Shown in pieces: positions 48,535 through 58,159 of a DNA stretch of 64,000 bases. The position numbers and the translations under genes were made by a program. Every line of letters begins with the position of its first letter. The first letter of the stretch is position 1. Source of the DNA: an uncultured Paracoccaceae bacterium (GTDB lineage: Bacteria; Pseudomonadota; Alphaproteobacteria; Rhodobacterales; Rhodobacteraceae); the NCBI GenBank assembly GCA_947499635.1, contig CANMPD010000003.1, forward strand, positions 62,001 through 126,000, written 5' to 3'. Below the pieces are notes generated by a model. It was not told the origin of the DNA and did not search any database. It saw only the letters and a program-made list of their open reading frames with translations.

Positions 48535-49536
48535 TTACCCGCCGGTGTGGCTCATGTGGCGTGGCATCTGGCCGTCGATACCTTGACGAGAGTAATCAAA
48601 GTCATGGCCTTTAGGTTTCAGGCCAATGGCGCGGTGAATTGCATCCTCAAGCGGGGCGTTGCTGTCTGGATGGTCTCGCAATGGCGTGCGTAGATCAGCC
48701 ATATCTTCTTGCCCGAGACAGAGATAGAGCTCACCCGTGCACGTCAGACGCACGCGGTTACAGCTTTCGCAGAAATTATGGGATAGAGGTGTAATAAAGC
48801 CAATTTTTTGGCCTGTTTCCTCAAGGCGGACATAGCGCGCGGGGCCACCGCTGCGTTCGGCTAGGTCGGTGACTTGGTAATGGTCTTCGTAGGCCTTGCG
48901 TACATCTTTGAGCGACCAGTACTGACCGATACGGTTTTCATTGCCAATGTCGCCCATAGGCATGACTTCGATCCAGGTTAAATCAATGTCGCGACTGGCG
49001 CACCAGCTTGTGATGCTGGCGAGTTCGTCCTCGTTAAATCCCTTTAGGGCGACCGCATTGATTTTGACGCGCAGCCCGGCTGCTTGGGCTGCATCAATAC
49101 CACGTAAGACCTGGGGCAGTCGGCCCCAGCGCGTGACATCTGCAAATTTCTTTTCGTCTAAGGTATCCAGCGACACATTTACGCGTCGCACGCCTGCATC
49201 GTACAAGGTTTGAGCGTATTTTTCCAACTGAGAGCCGTTGGTGGTCAAGGTTAGTTCCTTGAGTGCTCCACTGTCCAAATGGCGGCTCATAGATTGGAAA
49301 AATGTCATGATGTCTCGGCGCACCAAAGGCTCACCACCAGTGATACGCAGTTTTTCAACACCGAGGCCTACGAAGGTTGTACACATGCGTTCCAATTCTT
49401 CCAATGTGAGTAGCTCACGTTTGGGCAAAAAGGTCATGTTTTCGGACATGCAATAAACACAACGAAAATCGCAGCGATCCGTTACGGAGACTCGCAAATA
49501 TGTAATCGCGCGGGCAAATGGGTCGATGAGTTTCAT
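48535..49536 (-). CDS. moaA: GTP 3',8-cyclase MoaA (molybdenum cofactor synthesis)
   Basis: MoaA is the radical SAM enzyme that starts molybdopterin synthesis from GTP. The 333-residue protein has the SAM cluster motif CDFRCVYCM near residue 22, GGEPLVRRD, the C-terminal cluster cysteines in [19 protein letters not shown] near residue 255, and the conserved C-terminal Gly-Gly. ATG 49536 matches the family start [14 protein letters not shown], but its AAAGG is too close to be an ideal site; ATG 49563 is possible. It heads a tight operon with waaA and a glycosyltransferase. Confidence 0.94.
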   Translation of the reverse strand: MKLIDPFARAITYLRVSVTDRCDFRCVYCMSENMTFLPKRELLTLEELERMCTTFVGLGVEKLRITGGEPLVRRDIMTFFQSMSRHLDSGALKELTLTTNGSQLEKYAQTLYDAGVRRVNVSLDTLDEKKFADVTRWGRLPQVLRGIDAAQAAGLRVKINAVALKGFNEDELASITSWCASRDIDLTWIEVMPMGDIGNENRIGQYWSLKDVRKAYEDHYQVTDLAERSGGPARYVRLEETGQKIGFITPLSHNFCESCNRVRLTCTGELYLCLGQEDMADLRTPLRDHPDSNAPLEDAIHRAIGLKPKGHDFDYSRQGIDGQMPRHMSHTGG

Positions 49537-49628
49537 GCCTTTATACGTAAGGCGCGAAATCATGCACATCAATAGTTAATCAATAATTCTCTGTGGTCAT
49601 GCACAAGACTTAGATGTAAGATTAAGCT

Positions 49629-50204
49629 ATGACACAAATACGTATTAAATTTATTGTTATGGCTGGCCTGATGGTCGGTGGTTTAGCCGCTTGCGACACC
49701 ACGTGGCAGGGTGTTCATTTGAACTCAGACGTGTTGGATGGGCGCAGTGCTGGCTTTACGCCGTCGTCGTCATCACGCAGTACACAGAGCAATACAATAT
49801 CTTCGCAATCGTCAACCGGGGTGGCGGCGATTGAAAGTGCAAGCGCTATTCAAACCACGGCTTTGGATACAGTGACGGAACAACGCGCTGCCGCAGCGCA
49901 AACCGTGACAAGCCAGACAGCGGCTTTGACCGCGCCAACAGCCTCGGCTCCGTCGTTTAGTGGCGGAGCAACGACTGTTGCAGGTCTGGGTGATCCTGGC
50001 CGTGCTGGGTTGTGGATGGAAACGCCTTTGGTGTCTTCACAACGAAATGCTCGGATTACGGCGCCGAACGGACAATCGGTTATTGTCACACTTGAGCCCA
50101 TGTCTGGGGATCAAGGTGCGGGCAGTCGATTGTCCATCGGTGCTATGCGGGCGCTTGGCCTTCCCTTGACCGAATTGGTCAAGGTTACGGTAGGTCCCGT
50201 TTAG
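49629..50204 (+). CDS. Uncharacterised lipoprotein
   Basis: A 191-residue lipoprotein: signal peptide with lipobox LAAC, modified cysteine at residue 22. A Ser/Thr/Ala/Gln-rich, probably disordered stretch spans residues 40-110. A compact domain of about 65 residues ends the protein (AGLWMETPLVSSQRNARI; SRLSIGAMRALGLPLTELVKVTV). I believe related Rhodobacterales proteins have been labelled D-galactarate dehydratase, which such a small lipoprotein cannot be. The end domain may be a double-psi-barrel-like envelope module, which is a guess. It is divergent from moaA. Confidence 0.75.
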   Translation: MTQIRIKFIVMAGLMVGGLAACDTTWQGVHLNSDVLDGRSAGFTPSSSSRSTQSNTISSQSSTGVAAIESASAIQTTALDTVTEQRAAAAQTVTSQTAALTAPTASAPSFSGGATTVAGLGDPGRAGLWMETPLVSSQRNARITAPNGQSVIVTLEPMSGDQGAGSRLSIGAMRALGLPLTELVKVTVGPV

Positions 50205-50207
50205 GCT

Positions 50208-51161
50208 TTATTCAGTCTCTGGATTGCTCTGCGCATCTGTCTCTGGTGTGCTGTCCATATCGGCTTCGGTTTCTTGTGTGGGCGCAAGAGGTGGGGTTGG
50301 AACTGTGATGTGAACGTGGGGCAGGTGGCGTAGGGCCTCTTTGCGGGCAACGGGTTTTAACGTCGCTCCATGTTCTATCATAAAAGCAGTCGCGCGTTCT
50401 GTGTCATGTTTTGACAGGTCACGTACCCATGTGGCGATGGCTTTCTGCATAAACAAATTTTTATCGGTGACATAGCCGGCTGCCCAACCCAAGATACGGT
50501 CGCGGGCTTCAAGTTCATGTGGCTTTGGGTTGGGCAGCTTGGCCCAAGGCAAGGTCGCCATCAATGCAGTAAGACGTGTCCACATGTGATCAGAGGTGGT
50601 CCAGTCTTGGACTTGCTCTAATCGATCGGGGTTGGCGATCAGCCGTTTTGAAATCGCGCTACAAGCATGTTCTGCAATCGCCCAGCTATCAATCTCAGCG
50701 ACCCAGCCTGACATAAGATCCCAAACGGGCCCATCGTCCTTGATCCGAGCCTGTGTGAGTAATTTCGCCGCCAAGATCTGTGCTTCAAAGACGTCACTTT
50801 GCCACAGACCTTGTGCCAATGCGATGCGGTCGCTTAAATCAAGTTCCAAACGCCACGGCTTGCACAAGGTGTTGAGGATTTCGTTGCTTACGCCCAGCAC
50901 CGTGCGCTTTTGTTTATGGTATTTGGCCATTTGGATCGCGCGTTCGGGATTTGCGTGTTGGGCAAGCGCAGCAAGTGCGTCAGCGGTGGGGCCGTGGACC
51001 GGGATGTCTTGAACGTCTTCGGGGGCTTGGGTCGAGAGCGTGTTTGTTGTCTCCCCCGCGATTGGGTCGACAGGAGTGTCGATCGCAGGTGTCGCTGCCG
51101 TATCCACCGTATTATCGGGGGCGTCTATTGTGCCATTGGTTGGGGCATTCGATGTGTTCAT
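50208..51161 (-). CDS. AlkD-like DNA alkylation repair protein
   Basis: A 317-residue protein. Residues 75-285 form an all-helical HEAT-like domain of the DNA alkylation repair (AlkD) type: VLGVSNEILNTLCKPWRLELDL, QGLWQSDVFEAQILAAKLL and SDHMWTRLTALMATLPWAKL, then FMQKAIATWVRDLSKHD. AlkD enzymes remove bulky or cationic alkylated bases without base flipping. Both ends are low-complexity, Thr/Asp/Pro/Glu-rich and probably disordered, which is longer than the usual protein. It ends three bases from the lipoprotein stop on the other strand. Confidence 0.82.
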   Translation of the reverse strand: MNTSNAPTNGTIDAPDNTVDTAATPAIDTPVDPIAGETTNTLSTQAPEDVQDIPVHGPTADALAALAQHANPERAIQMAKYHKQKRTVLGVSNEILNTLCKPWRLELDLSDRIALAQGLWQSDVFEAQILAAKLLTQARIKDDGPVWDLMSGWVAEIDSWAIAEHACSAISKRLIANPDRLEQVQDWTTSDHMWTRLTALMATLPWAKLPNPKPHELEARDRILGWAAGYVTDKNLFMQKAIATWVRDLSKHDTERATAFMIEHGATLKPVARKEALRHLPHVHITVPTPPLAPTQETEADMDSTPETDAQSNPETE

Positions 51162-51453
51162 GGTCTACGCTCGTCGTTTTGGTGTGAAGTCGTCGCGATA
51201 TGAATGATCGCCTATACGGGCTGGGCTGCCAAAGCTAGCCTTCGCGAGCGTCAATTCAGCATTTAAAAAAGCAGATGAGCCCTTTTGTTGATGTTGGTCA
51301 CGTACCGTAGCGGTTCATCAAACTGCGTCATGTGTCTAGTTCTGGATTGGCACCAACCTATCAGATATGACCGACATATTTCACTGTTTAAACACCAGTA
51401 TAGCATGCGGTGCCCGCAGTATCTGGGGTAAAATTACCAAGAGGGGGGGCGCA

Positions 51454-52617
51454 TTATGTCAAAGACCACACCACTGTTTTTAAATCAGCAAGCTTGGCTA
51501 AACGCGTCATTTCCGCTTCGAGTTTGGCAGTTCTTTTAGGGGTGTGTAAACGGTCTGCTTCAGTCCAAAATTTGGATAAGGTTAGGGTAGATTGTGAGCG
51601 GTCGCCTTTGGCTTCGATCCGACCGACAAAACGGTTTCCTTCCAGCAGTGGGTAGATGTAATACCCCCATTTGCGTTTGGCTGCGGGGACGAACATTTCA
51701 ACCGTATAATCAAACCCGAACAACCGTGCGAGGCGTGTGCGATCCCGAATGGCTGGATCAAAGGGATTCAATATGCGCAGCCGCGTGGTTGGAGGTTTGA
51801 GCATGTCGATCCGTTCTTCGATATCCGCGCAGGCCAGCGCACTGGTCCATGTCCCGTCCGCGCCTTGAATATCGACGTCTACTAGGTTTTTTGCCTCAGC
51901 TTCTGCCCAGGCTTTAACCTCGCTTACGTCGCAGGCCTCCCAGAATTTGCGAATTTCACCTAATGTGCCAAAGCCGATCCGAGAAAGCGCCGTCTGGCAG
52001 AGGTGCGTGATCTGTTCATCATCCGTGAGAGAGGGTAAATCTTGCGGAAAGACACGTTCAGCCAGATCATAAAACTTGGTGAAGCCCTCACGATGCGAGG
52101 TCGCCAGCTCGCCCGAATACCACAGATAATCCAAAACCATTTTATGTGGCGGGCGCTGCCACATGGCCTTTTTACCCTTTACTTGTGTATCAAAACTTTG
52201 CGTAGAAAGGGACCCTTCTTGGGCGATGCGCTGTTTGACGTGCGAGATAAGGTCAGCGTCCAGATGTTTTCCGAACCAGCTTGAGCGGCTAACTTGATCT
52301 TTTTTGCGGCGAAATTGACGTTGCCACATCGGAAGGAATGACATCGGCAAGACTGATGCGTCATGGGTGAAATGTTCAAATACCTGTCGTTTGGTACGCA
52401 ATAACGGGTCGAGCATGTGTTCGCGATAGTTCTGGTTCCGGCTCCATAAGATATGGTGATGGGCACGGGAAATAACTTGGATGGTATCGAGCTGTACAAA
52501 TCCCAGCTGTTCAATCAATCCAAGAGCATCCACAGGGCCGGTGGGTGGCTGCGCAAGACCATGAGAGGCAAGCCACAAAGCACGCGCAGTCGAATTATTA
52601 ATTCTTAATCGAGCCAT
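51454..52617 (-). CDS. YcaQ-type winged-helix DNA glycosylase (interstrand crosslink repair family)
   Basis: A 387-residue protein of the HTH_42 family, which includes E. coli YcaQ (AlkX) and Streptomyces AlkZ. The catalytic motif is visible as QLD in LGFVQLDTIQVISRAHHHILWSR near residue 41, so it belongs to the YcaQ-like (Gln-x-Asp) rather than AlkZ-like (Gln-x-Gln) group. Tandem winged-helix domains and a C-terminal barrel-like part (WGYYIYPLLEGNRFVGRIEAKGDR) follow. Known members unhook alkylation crosslinks. It lies next to the AlkD-like gene on the same strand, about 290 bases apart. Confidence 0.88.
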   Translation of the reverse strand: MARLRINNSTARALWLASHGLAQPPTGPVDALGLIEQLGFVQLDTIQVISRAHHHILWSRNQNYREHMLDPLLRTKRQVFEHFTHDASVLPMSFLPMWQRQFRRKKDQVSRSSWFGKHLDADLISHVKQRIAQEGSLSTQSFDTQVKGKKAMWQRPPHKMVLDYLWYSGELATSHREGFTKFYDLAERVFPQDLPSLTDDEQITHLCQTALSRIGFGTLGEIRKFWEACDVSEVKAWAEAEAKNLVDVDIQGADGTWTSALACADIEERIDMLKPPTTRLRILNPFDPAIRDRTRLARLFGFDYTVEMFVPAAKRKWGYYIYPLLEGNRFVGRIEAKGDRSQSTLTLSKFWTEADRLHTPKRTAKLEAEMTRLAKLADLKTVVWSLT

Positions 52618-52840
52618 GAGCGCACTTCCCTTTTGTTCCCCTTTTGTATTTCATATTTACAGCTAAGGCGAAAGGAAATTAGACGACTTAATGCGCGCGC
52701 CATGACGCGGGATATCACCGTGAATTCATATCGCACTATCTTCCCCAAGCCGCCTCACAACGCTCATTGAACAGGTGATGAGGTTGGGCCTGAGGATATT
52801 CTTACGATACGATATTTCTGCACGCCAAACGCAGAGCGGA

Positions 52841-54649
52841 TTACTCCACGGTTACGGATTTGGCGAGATTTCTTGGCTGGTCCACGTCAGTGCCTTTGGC
52901 AATCGCGGTGAAATAGGCGATTTGCTGGGCGGGGATCGCATAGAGGATCGGGGCAAGTGTGTTTGGAACCTGCGGCATGACGATGACCTCATGCGTGCCT
53001 TCGCCAGCGAGACGTGCGCCCTCGGCATCTGTGACAAGGATAACTTTGCCGCCGCGGGCCATGACTTCCTGCATGTTGGAGACGGTTTTTTCAAACAGGG
53101 CGTCACGAGGAGCCAACACCACAACCGGCACCTTTTCATCTATGAGTGCGATAGGTCCGTGCTTCAGTTCTCCACTGGCATAGCCTTCGGCGTGAATATA
53201 GCTGAGCTCCTTGAGCTTTAACGCTCCCTCTAGGGCGAGGGGGTACAGTTGACCACGTCCAAGAAAAATAATGTCTTGGGCTTTGGCCAGATCCCGGGAC
53301 GAGGACTTGACCTGTTGTTCGGTGGCCAAAGCTTGGTGGATCAAACCGGGTAGGGAACGCAAATCAGCGGGCATACCCTCTGGCAGTGCCATGCCGCGCT
53401 GCTGGGCGGCACGGATGGCGAGCATCAGTAAAACCGTCAGCTGGCAAGTGAAAGCCTTTGTTGACGCGACCGAGATTTCGGGGCCTGCGTGCAGAGGCAG
53501 GACTACATCGCTCCCGCGTGCGATTGAACTTTCGGCCACATTGACCAGACCGGCGATCTGATGGGCCTTGCCTTCCATATAACGCAGGGCAGCAAGCGTA
53601 TCTGCAGTTTCGCCTGATTGCGAAACAAACAGTGCCAATGTTCCTGCCGGCACCGGAGGCTCACGGTAACGGAACTCAGAGGCAACATCGACCTCGACCG
53701 GTAGTCGTGCGATGGTTTCGAACCAGTATTTTGCCACCATACAGGCATAATAAGCAGTGCCACAGGCCACCATTGTGAGGCGTTCAATTTTGGTGAAATC
53801 TAATTCTTCAGGGAGGGTGATATCGCCAGAAGTGTTTGTGTAAGCGTTGAGAGCACGATCTAATGCCACAGGTTGTTCTGCGATTTCTTTGGCCATGAAA
53901 TGCTTGTGACCGTCTTTGTCGACGCGGGCGCTTTCGAGCACGATCTGGCGCATGTCGCGATTGGCTAACATGTCGTGTTTATCCCAGATCGTCAGGCTGC
54001 TGCGCGTTAGAACGGCAAAGTCATCTTCTTCTAGATAGGTGATCTGATCTGTAAAGGGCGCGAGCGCGATGGCGTCAGAGCCAACAAACATTTCTCCATC
54101 GCCGTGACCAATCGCCAGAGGAGACCCTTTGCGGGTCGCAATCATCAGGTCTTCGTGACCTTCAAATAAAAACGCCAGTGCAAAGGCACCTTCAAGCGCG
54201 CGCATGGTTGTACGGGCTGCGTCCACGGGATCAAGGCCTTGCGACATATGGTATCCGCAAAGCAAGGCCACTGTTTCAGTGTCGGTGTCCGTTGAAAAAC
54301 GGATGTCCTTGTGGCTCAGTTCTTCGCGCAGTTCTTTAAAGTTCTCGATGATCCCATTGTGGACAACTGCAACCGATCCCGCCTTGTGGGGATGTGCATT
54401 GCCAACAGTTGGCGCGCCGTGCGTGGCCCAGCGGGTGTGCCCGATACCGGATTTACCCGCCAGAGGCTCATGAACCAACAGATCAGATAAATTGGCGAGT
54501 TTACCAACAGCCCTGCGGCGTGCCAGCGCGCCTCGATTTACGGTGGCGATACCGGCGGAGTCATAGCCGCGATATTCCAATCTCTTTAAGGCCTCGACCA
54601 AGATCGGAGCCGCTTCATGATTGCCCAAAACGCCTATGATGCCGCACAT
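52841..54649 (-). CDS. glmS: Glutamine--fructose-6-phosphate aminotransferase
   Basis: GlmS makes glucosamine-6-phosphate from fructose-6-phosphate and glutamine, the first step to UDP-GlcNAc. The 602-residue protein begins MCGIIGVLGN with the nucleophile Cys right after Met, has GHTRWATHGAPTVGNAHPH in the glutaminase domain, two SIS domains (FVSQSGETADTLAAL; GRGQLYPLALEGALKLKE), and the C-terminus DQPRNLAKSVTVE. ATG 54649 has AAAGGA eight bases upstream and starts four bases after the glmU stop. No glmS ribozyme is expected or seen. Confidence 0.96.
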   Translation of the reverse strand: MCGIIGVLGNHEAAPILVEALKRLEYRGYDSAGIATVNRGALARRRAVGKLANLSDLLVHEPLAGKSGIGHTRWATHGAPTVGNAHPHKAGSVAVVHNGIIENFKELREELSHKDIRFSTDTDTETVALLCGYHMSQGLDPVDAARTTMRALEGAFALAFLFEGHEDLMIATRKGSPLAIGHGDGEMFVGSDAIALAPFTDQITYLEEDDFAVLTRSSLTIWDKHDMLANRDMRQIVLESARVDKDGHKHFMAKEIAEQPVALDRALNAYTNTSGDITLPEELDFTKIERLTMVACGTAYYACMVAKYWFETIARLPVEVDVASEFRYREPPVPAGTLALFVSQSGETADTLAALRYMEGKAHQIAGLVNVAESSIARGSDVVLPLHAGPEISVASTKAFTCQLTVLLMLAIRAAQQRGMALPEGMPADLRSLPGLIHQALATEQQVKSSSRDLAKAQDIIFLGRGQLYPLALEGALKLKELSYIHAEGYASGELKHGPIALIDEKVPVVVLAPRDALFEKTVSNMQEVMARGGKVILVTDAEGARLAGEGTHEVIVMPQVPNTLAPILYAIPAQQIAYFTAIAKGTDVDQPRNLAKSVTVE

Positions 54650-54653
54650 GATG

Positions 54654-56003
54654 TTATCCTTTGGTCTGTTTGGCTTTTTTCGCGCGCAGCATATCCATGA
54701 GCTTATAGGCGAGGCCAGGTTTGTTGATTTGTGCGCTGCGCGCCAGTGCAAGATCGCCGTCGTCGACATCTTTGGTGACAACGGTGCCACTGCCGGTCAT
54801 GGCCTCGCGGCCGATTTTGACAGGGGCGACGAGTAGGGTGTTTGAACCGATAAAGGCACGCGCGCCGATTTCGGTACGGTGTTTCATCACGCCATCATAG
54901 TTACATGTGATGGTACCCGCGCCAATGTTGGTTTCTTTGCCCACGCTTGCATCACCAATATAGCTCAGGTGATTGACCTTGGCGCCCTCGGCGATTTGCG
55001 CATTTTTGATTTCGACAAAGTTGCCTATGTGTGTGTCTTCTGCGAGTTCAGCGCCAGGACGCAGGCGCGCATAGGGGCCGACTTTGGACCCACGTGAGAC
55101 ATGACACCCCTCAAGGTGCGAAAACGCACGGATCAAGGCGCCGCTTTCTACGGTGACGCCGGGGCCAAAGACCACATTGGGTTCAATGACAGTGTCGCGG
55201 CCAATAATCGTATCATAGGCGAGGTAAACCGTGTCAGGGGCCATTAACGTGACGCCAAGATCCAGCAATTCGGCGCGGGCGCGAGATTGAAATACTGCAT
55301 CAGCAGCAGCGAGGTCCGCGCGTGAGTTGACGCCAAGCGTTTCAGCCTCGTCACAGGTCACGGCCGCGACTGCATGGCCTGCGCCGCGGGCCAGCTCGAC
55401 CAGATCAGTCAGATAATATTCACCGGATGCGTTTTCGTTCCCAACCTTATCCAGCAGGTCAAATATTTGCTGCGCATTCCCGGCCATCAAGCCAGAGTTG
55501 CATAGGGTAATCGCGCGCTCGGCCTCGGTGGCATCTTTGTATTCGACGATGCGCTCTAGGGCATCACCCTGCAGTACCAAACGCCCATAGCGGGCAGGGT
55601 CTTTCGCATCAAAACCCAGAACAACCAGATCAGCGCGCGAGCGTGCAGCGATCATGCGTTGGATTGTGTCTTCGGACACAAAAGGCGTGTCGCCATATAG
55701 GATAACGACATCGCCCGTGAACTCGCTTAGCGCAGCGCGCGCTTGCAAGACAGCGTGGCCGGTGCCCAGTTGTTCCTCTTGCACGACAACAATCGCGTCT
55801 TCGTCGATCTCGGTTACGGCCGCACGGACCTGATCCGCCTCGTGCCCGGCCACCACCACGCAATGATCAGGTGCGAGACTGCGCCCTGATGCCATGGCAT
55901 GCTCTAGCATGGGCGCATGTGCGATCGGGTGCAGAACCTTGGGGAGGTCCGAATTCATCCGTGTGCCTTTGCCTGCTGCAAGGATGATCAAGGCTGTGCT
56001 CAT
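54654..56003 (-). CDS. glmU: Bifunctional N-acetylglucosamine-1-phosphate uridyltransferase/acetyltransferase
   Basis: GlmU acetylates glucosamine-1-phosphate and couples it to UTP, giving UDP-GlcNAc for peptidoglycan and LPS. The 449-residue protein has the uridyltransferase motif LAAGKGTRMNSDLPKVLH at residues 8-25 and a C-terminal left-handed beta-helix of hexapeptide repeats (LSYIGDASVGKETNIGAGTITCNYDG). ATG 56003 matches the family start; the frame is open far upstream (to 56450) but that part is antisense to the HAD gene. glmS follows directly. Confidence 0.96.
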   Translation of the reverse strand: MSTALIILAAGKGTRMNSDLPKVLHPIAHAPMLEHAMASGRSLAPDHCVVVAGHEADQVRAAVTEIDEDAIVVVQEEQLGTGHAVLQARAALSEFTGDVVILYGDTPFVSEDTIQRMIAARSRADLVVLGFDAKDPARYGRLVLQGDALERIVEYKDATEAERAITLCNSGLMAGNAQQIFDLLDKVGNENASGEYYLTDLVELARGAGHAVAAVTCDEAETLGVNSRADLAAADAVFQSRARAELLDLGVTLMAPDTVYLAYDTIIGRDTVIEPNVVFGPGVTVESGALIRAFSHLEGCHVSRGSKVGPYARLRPGAELAEDTHIGNFVEIKNAQIAEGAKVNHLSYIGDASVGKETNIGAGTITCNYDGVMKHRTEIGARAFIGSNTLLVAPVKIGREAMTGSGTVVTKDVDDGDLALARSAQINKPGLAYKLMDMLRAKKAKQTKG

Positions 56004-56170
56004 GACGGTTTCTCTTTGTGTTTTCATTCCCTCCGTTTTATCCGCTAAGCACAGGGGCGCAAGGCTTTGTCCCATAAACTTCGATTGCGACTTGCAACAT
56101 ATGCCATCAAGGCACAGCAACGAACGACAACATTGACCTATCCAGAACGATATTGAGTGAGGACAGCAGT

Positions 56171-56839
56171 ATGCGAACGGTAATTTTTGACCTAGATGGA
56201 ACGCTTGCGGACACTTCAGGGGATTTGTTGGCGGCGGCCAATCACTGTTTTCGCCAGATGGGGCTGGGTGATATGTTGCACCACCCACAAGATGCAGGCA
56301 CGGCTTTGCGCGGGGGGCGTGCAATGTTGACCCTTGGATTGGAACGCGCAGGGCGCTTGGATGAAGCGACGATCGAGGCGTATTATCCTGTACTGCTTGA
56401 GGCTTACCGCGCCGAAATTGATACTCATACCGTGATGTACCCTGGCGCAATGGAGGCTGTCGCAGCCCTTAAAGAGGCGGGATATGGTGTGGGAATTTGC
56501 ACCAACAAACCTGAAGGTCTAGCTGAACTTTTGTTAACACGGCTAGGCGTGCGGAATGACTTTGCCTGTCTCGTCGGGGCCGATACCTTGCCGCTGCGCA
56601 AACCAGATCCAGCTCCGTTGCTTGAGGCCGCACGCCGGGCAGGGGGCACGCCTGAGCAATGCGTTTTGATTGGTGACACGATTACGGATCGTAAAACTGC
56701 GCAAAATGCCGGGGTGCCGTCGATTTTGGTAACCTTTGGCCCCGCAGGAGAGGACATGGCCGCACTCAAGCCGGATGCCTTGTTGGATGATTATGCGGAT
56801 CTCGTGGAAATTGTTGAGGCCCTGATCGGCCGTAACTGA
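56171..56839 (+). CDS. gph: HAD family phosphatase, phosphoglycolate phosphatase type
   Basis: A 222-residue HAD hydrolase. The nucleophile motif is FDLDGTLADT at residues 6-15, motif II is CTNKPEGLAE near residue 110, and motif III/IV is KPDPAPLLEAA followed by LIGDTITDRKTA near residue 170. The cap is the helical type of phosphoglycolate phosphatase, which removes 2-phosphoglycolate arising from DNA repair or oxygenase reactions. ATG 56171 has GAGGA eight bases upstream. It is divergent from glmU across about 170 bases. Confidence 0.85.
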   Translation: MRTVIFDLDGTLADTSGDLLAAANHCFRQMGLGDMLHHPQDAGTALRGGRAMLTLGLERAGRLDEATIEAYYPVLLEAYRAEIDTHTVMYPGAMEAVAALKEAGYGVGICTNKPEGLAELLLTRLGVRNDFACLVGADTLPLRKPDPAPLLEAARRAGGTPEQCVLIGDTITDRKTAQNAGVPSILVTFGPAGEDMAALKPDALLDDYADLVEIVEALIGRN

Positions 56840-56965
56840 TAGAGGTCGCGCCTGAGGTTAAGCAAGGTGAGCGGCAAAGCGACGTCGATACGAAGTGTCG
56901 TTTGTTTCTCGGCCGTGACAGATTCCGCACTTGACGCATCGAGAACTCGGGCGCAAACACGCGTT

Positions 56966-58159
56966 ATGACAGAGATATTTACCGGTAGTTTTACCCAGCA
57001 AGATCCCATTCCCGAAGCCGCAATCGAAGCGGCGGTTGCCGTTTTACGTCACGGACGATTGCACCGCTATAACGTCATAGACGGCGAGGCGGGTGAAGTG
57101 GCACTGCTTGAACAGGAATTTGCGTCTCAGGTTGGTGCCAAATATTGTCTTGCGGTTGCATCTGGTGGTTATGCTATTACGACTGCATTGCGTGCACTTG
57201 GGGTGAAGTCTGGCGACAAAGTGCTCACAAACGCGTTCACTCTGGCCCCTGTGCCCGGTGCAATTGCTGCTGTGGGGGGGCGTCCGGTCTACGTAGATGT
57301 CACCGAAGCGTTAACCATTGATTTGGATGATCTGGCTGCGAAGGTCGATCAAGCAGATGTTTTGCTGCTTAGCCACATGCGCGGTCATCTGTGTGACATG
57401 GAGCGTCTGATCGAGATTTGTAACGCTGCCAATGTCAAAGTGGTCGAAGACTGCGCCCATACAATGGGGGCCGCTTGGAACGGAGTTGCCTCTGGTCGCT
57501 GGGGTGTTGTGGGTTGCTATTCATGCCAGACTTATAAGCATATCAATTCCGGCGAGGGCGGTTTGCTGGTAACCGACGATCCTGAAATCGCAGCGCGTGC
57601 TACGATGTTATCTGGGTCTTATATGTTGTTTGAACGCCATCTTGCTGGCCCAGATGCAGAAGTTTACGCCCAAATCAAATATGAAACGCCTAATATCTCA
57701 GGTCGTATGGACAACTTGCGTGCGGCAATCCTGCGTCCTCAACTACAAGATCTGCAGACGCAGGTGGAGCGTTGGAATGCGCGTTACCACACCCTCGAAG
57801 CGGGTCTGCGCAATGTTCCAGGTTTAACTTTGACGGAACGGCCCGCTCAGGAAAGTATCGTGGGGTCATCCATTCAGTTCCTGTTGCTGGATTGGTCCGC
57901 TGAGAAGGTTGACGAGGTCTTGACCCGATGTGGGGCGCGCGGTGTTGACTTAAAGTGGTTTGGTGTCCCAGAACCCGTAGCCTTTACCTCGCGCTACGAC
58001 AGTTGGCGTTATGCTGAGCCTCAGAGCCTTCCTCAAAGCGACCGCATTCTTGCTGGTGTGGTCGACATGCGGGTGCCTTTGACGTTTAGCTTGGACGATT
58101 GCAAGCTGATTGCACGTATTATTCGCGAAGAGGTCAGTGTCGTTTTCCAGAAAGCCTGA
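56966..58159 (+). CDS. DegT/DnrJ/EryC1/StrS family PLP-dependent aminotransferase
   Basis: A 397-residue fold-type I aminotransferase of the sugar aminotransferase family. The PLP-binding features are VASGGYAITTALRAL near residue 65, VVEDCAHTMGAAWNG near residue 158, and the Schiff-base lysine in SCQTYKHINSGEGG near residue 193. Members act on nucleotide-linked keto-sugars. No other nucleotide-sugar genes are adjacent, so the substrate is unknown. ATG 56966 fits the family start; the frame is open 33 codons further upstream. Confidence 0.85.
   Translation: MTEIFTGSFTQQDPIPEAAIEAAVAVLRHGRLHRYNVIDGEAGEVALLEQEFASQVGAKYCLAVASGGYAITTALRALGVKSGDKVLTNAFTLAPVPGAIAAVGGRPVYVDVTEALTIDLDDLAAKVDQADVLLLSHMRGHLCDMERLIEICNAANVKVVEDCAHTMGAAWNGVASGRWGVVGCYSCQTYKHINSGEGGLLVTDDPEIAARATMLSGSYMLFERHLAGPDAEVYAQIKYETPNISGRMDNLRAAILRPQLQDLQTQVERWNARYHTLEAGLRNVPGLTLTERPAQESIVGSSIQFLLLDWSAEKVDEVLTRCGARGVDLKWFGVPEPVAFTSRYDSWRYAEPQSLPQSDRILAGVVDMRVPLTFSLDDCKLIARIIREEVSVVFQKA

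Noticed and set aside
56004-56450. Upstream extension of glmU by 149 codons
   Set aside because: The extension is antisense to the HAD phosphatase gene and lacks conserved sequence. The family start is at 56003.
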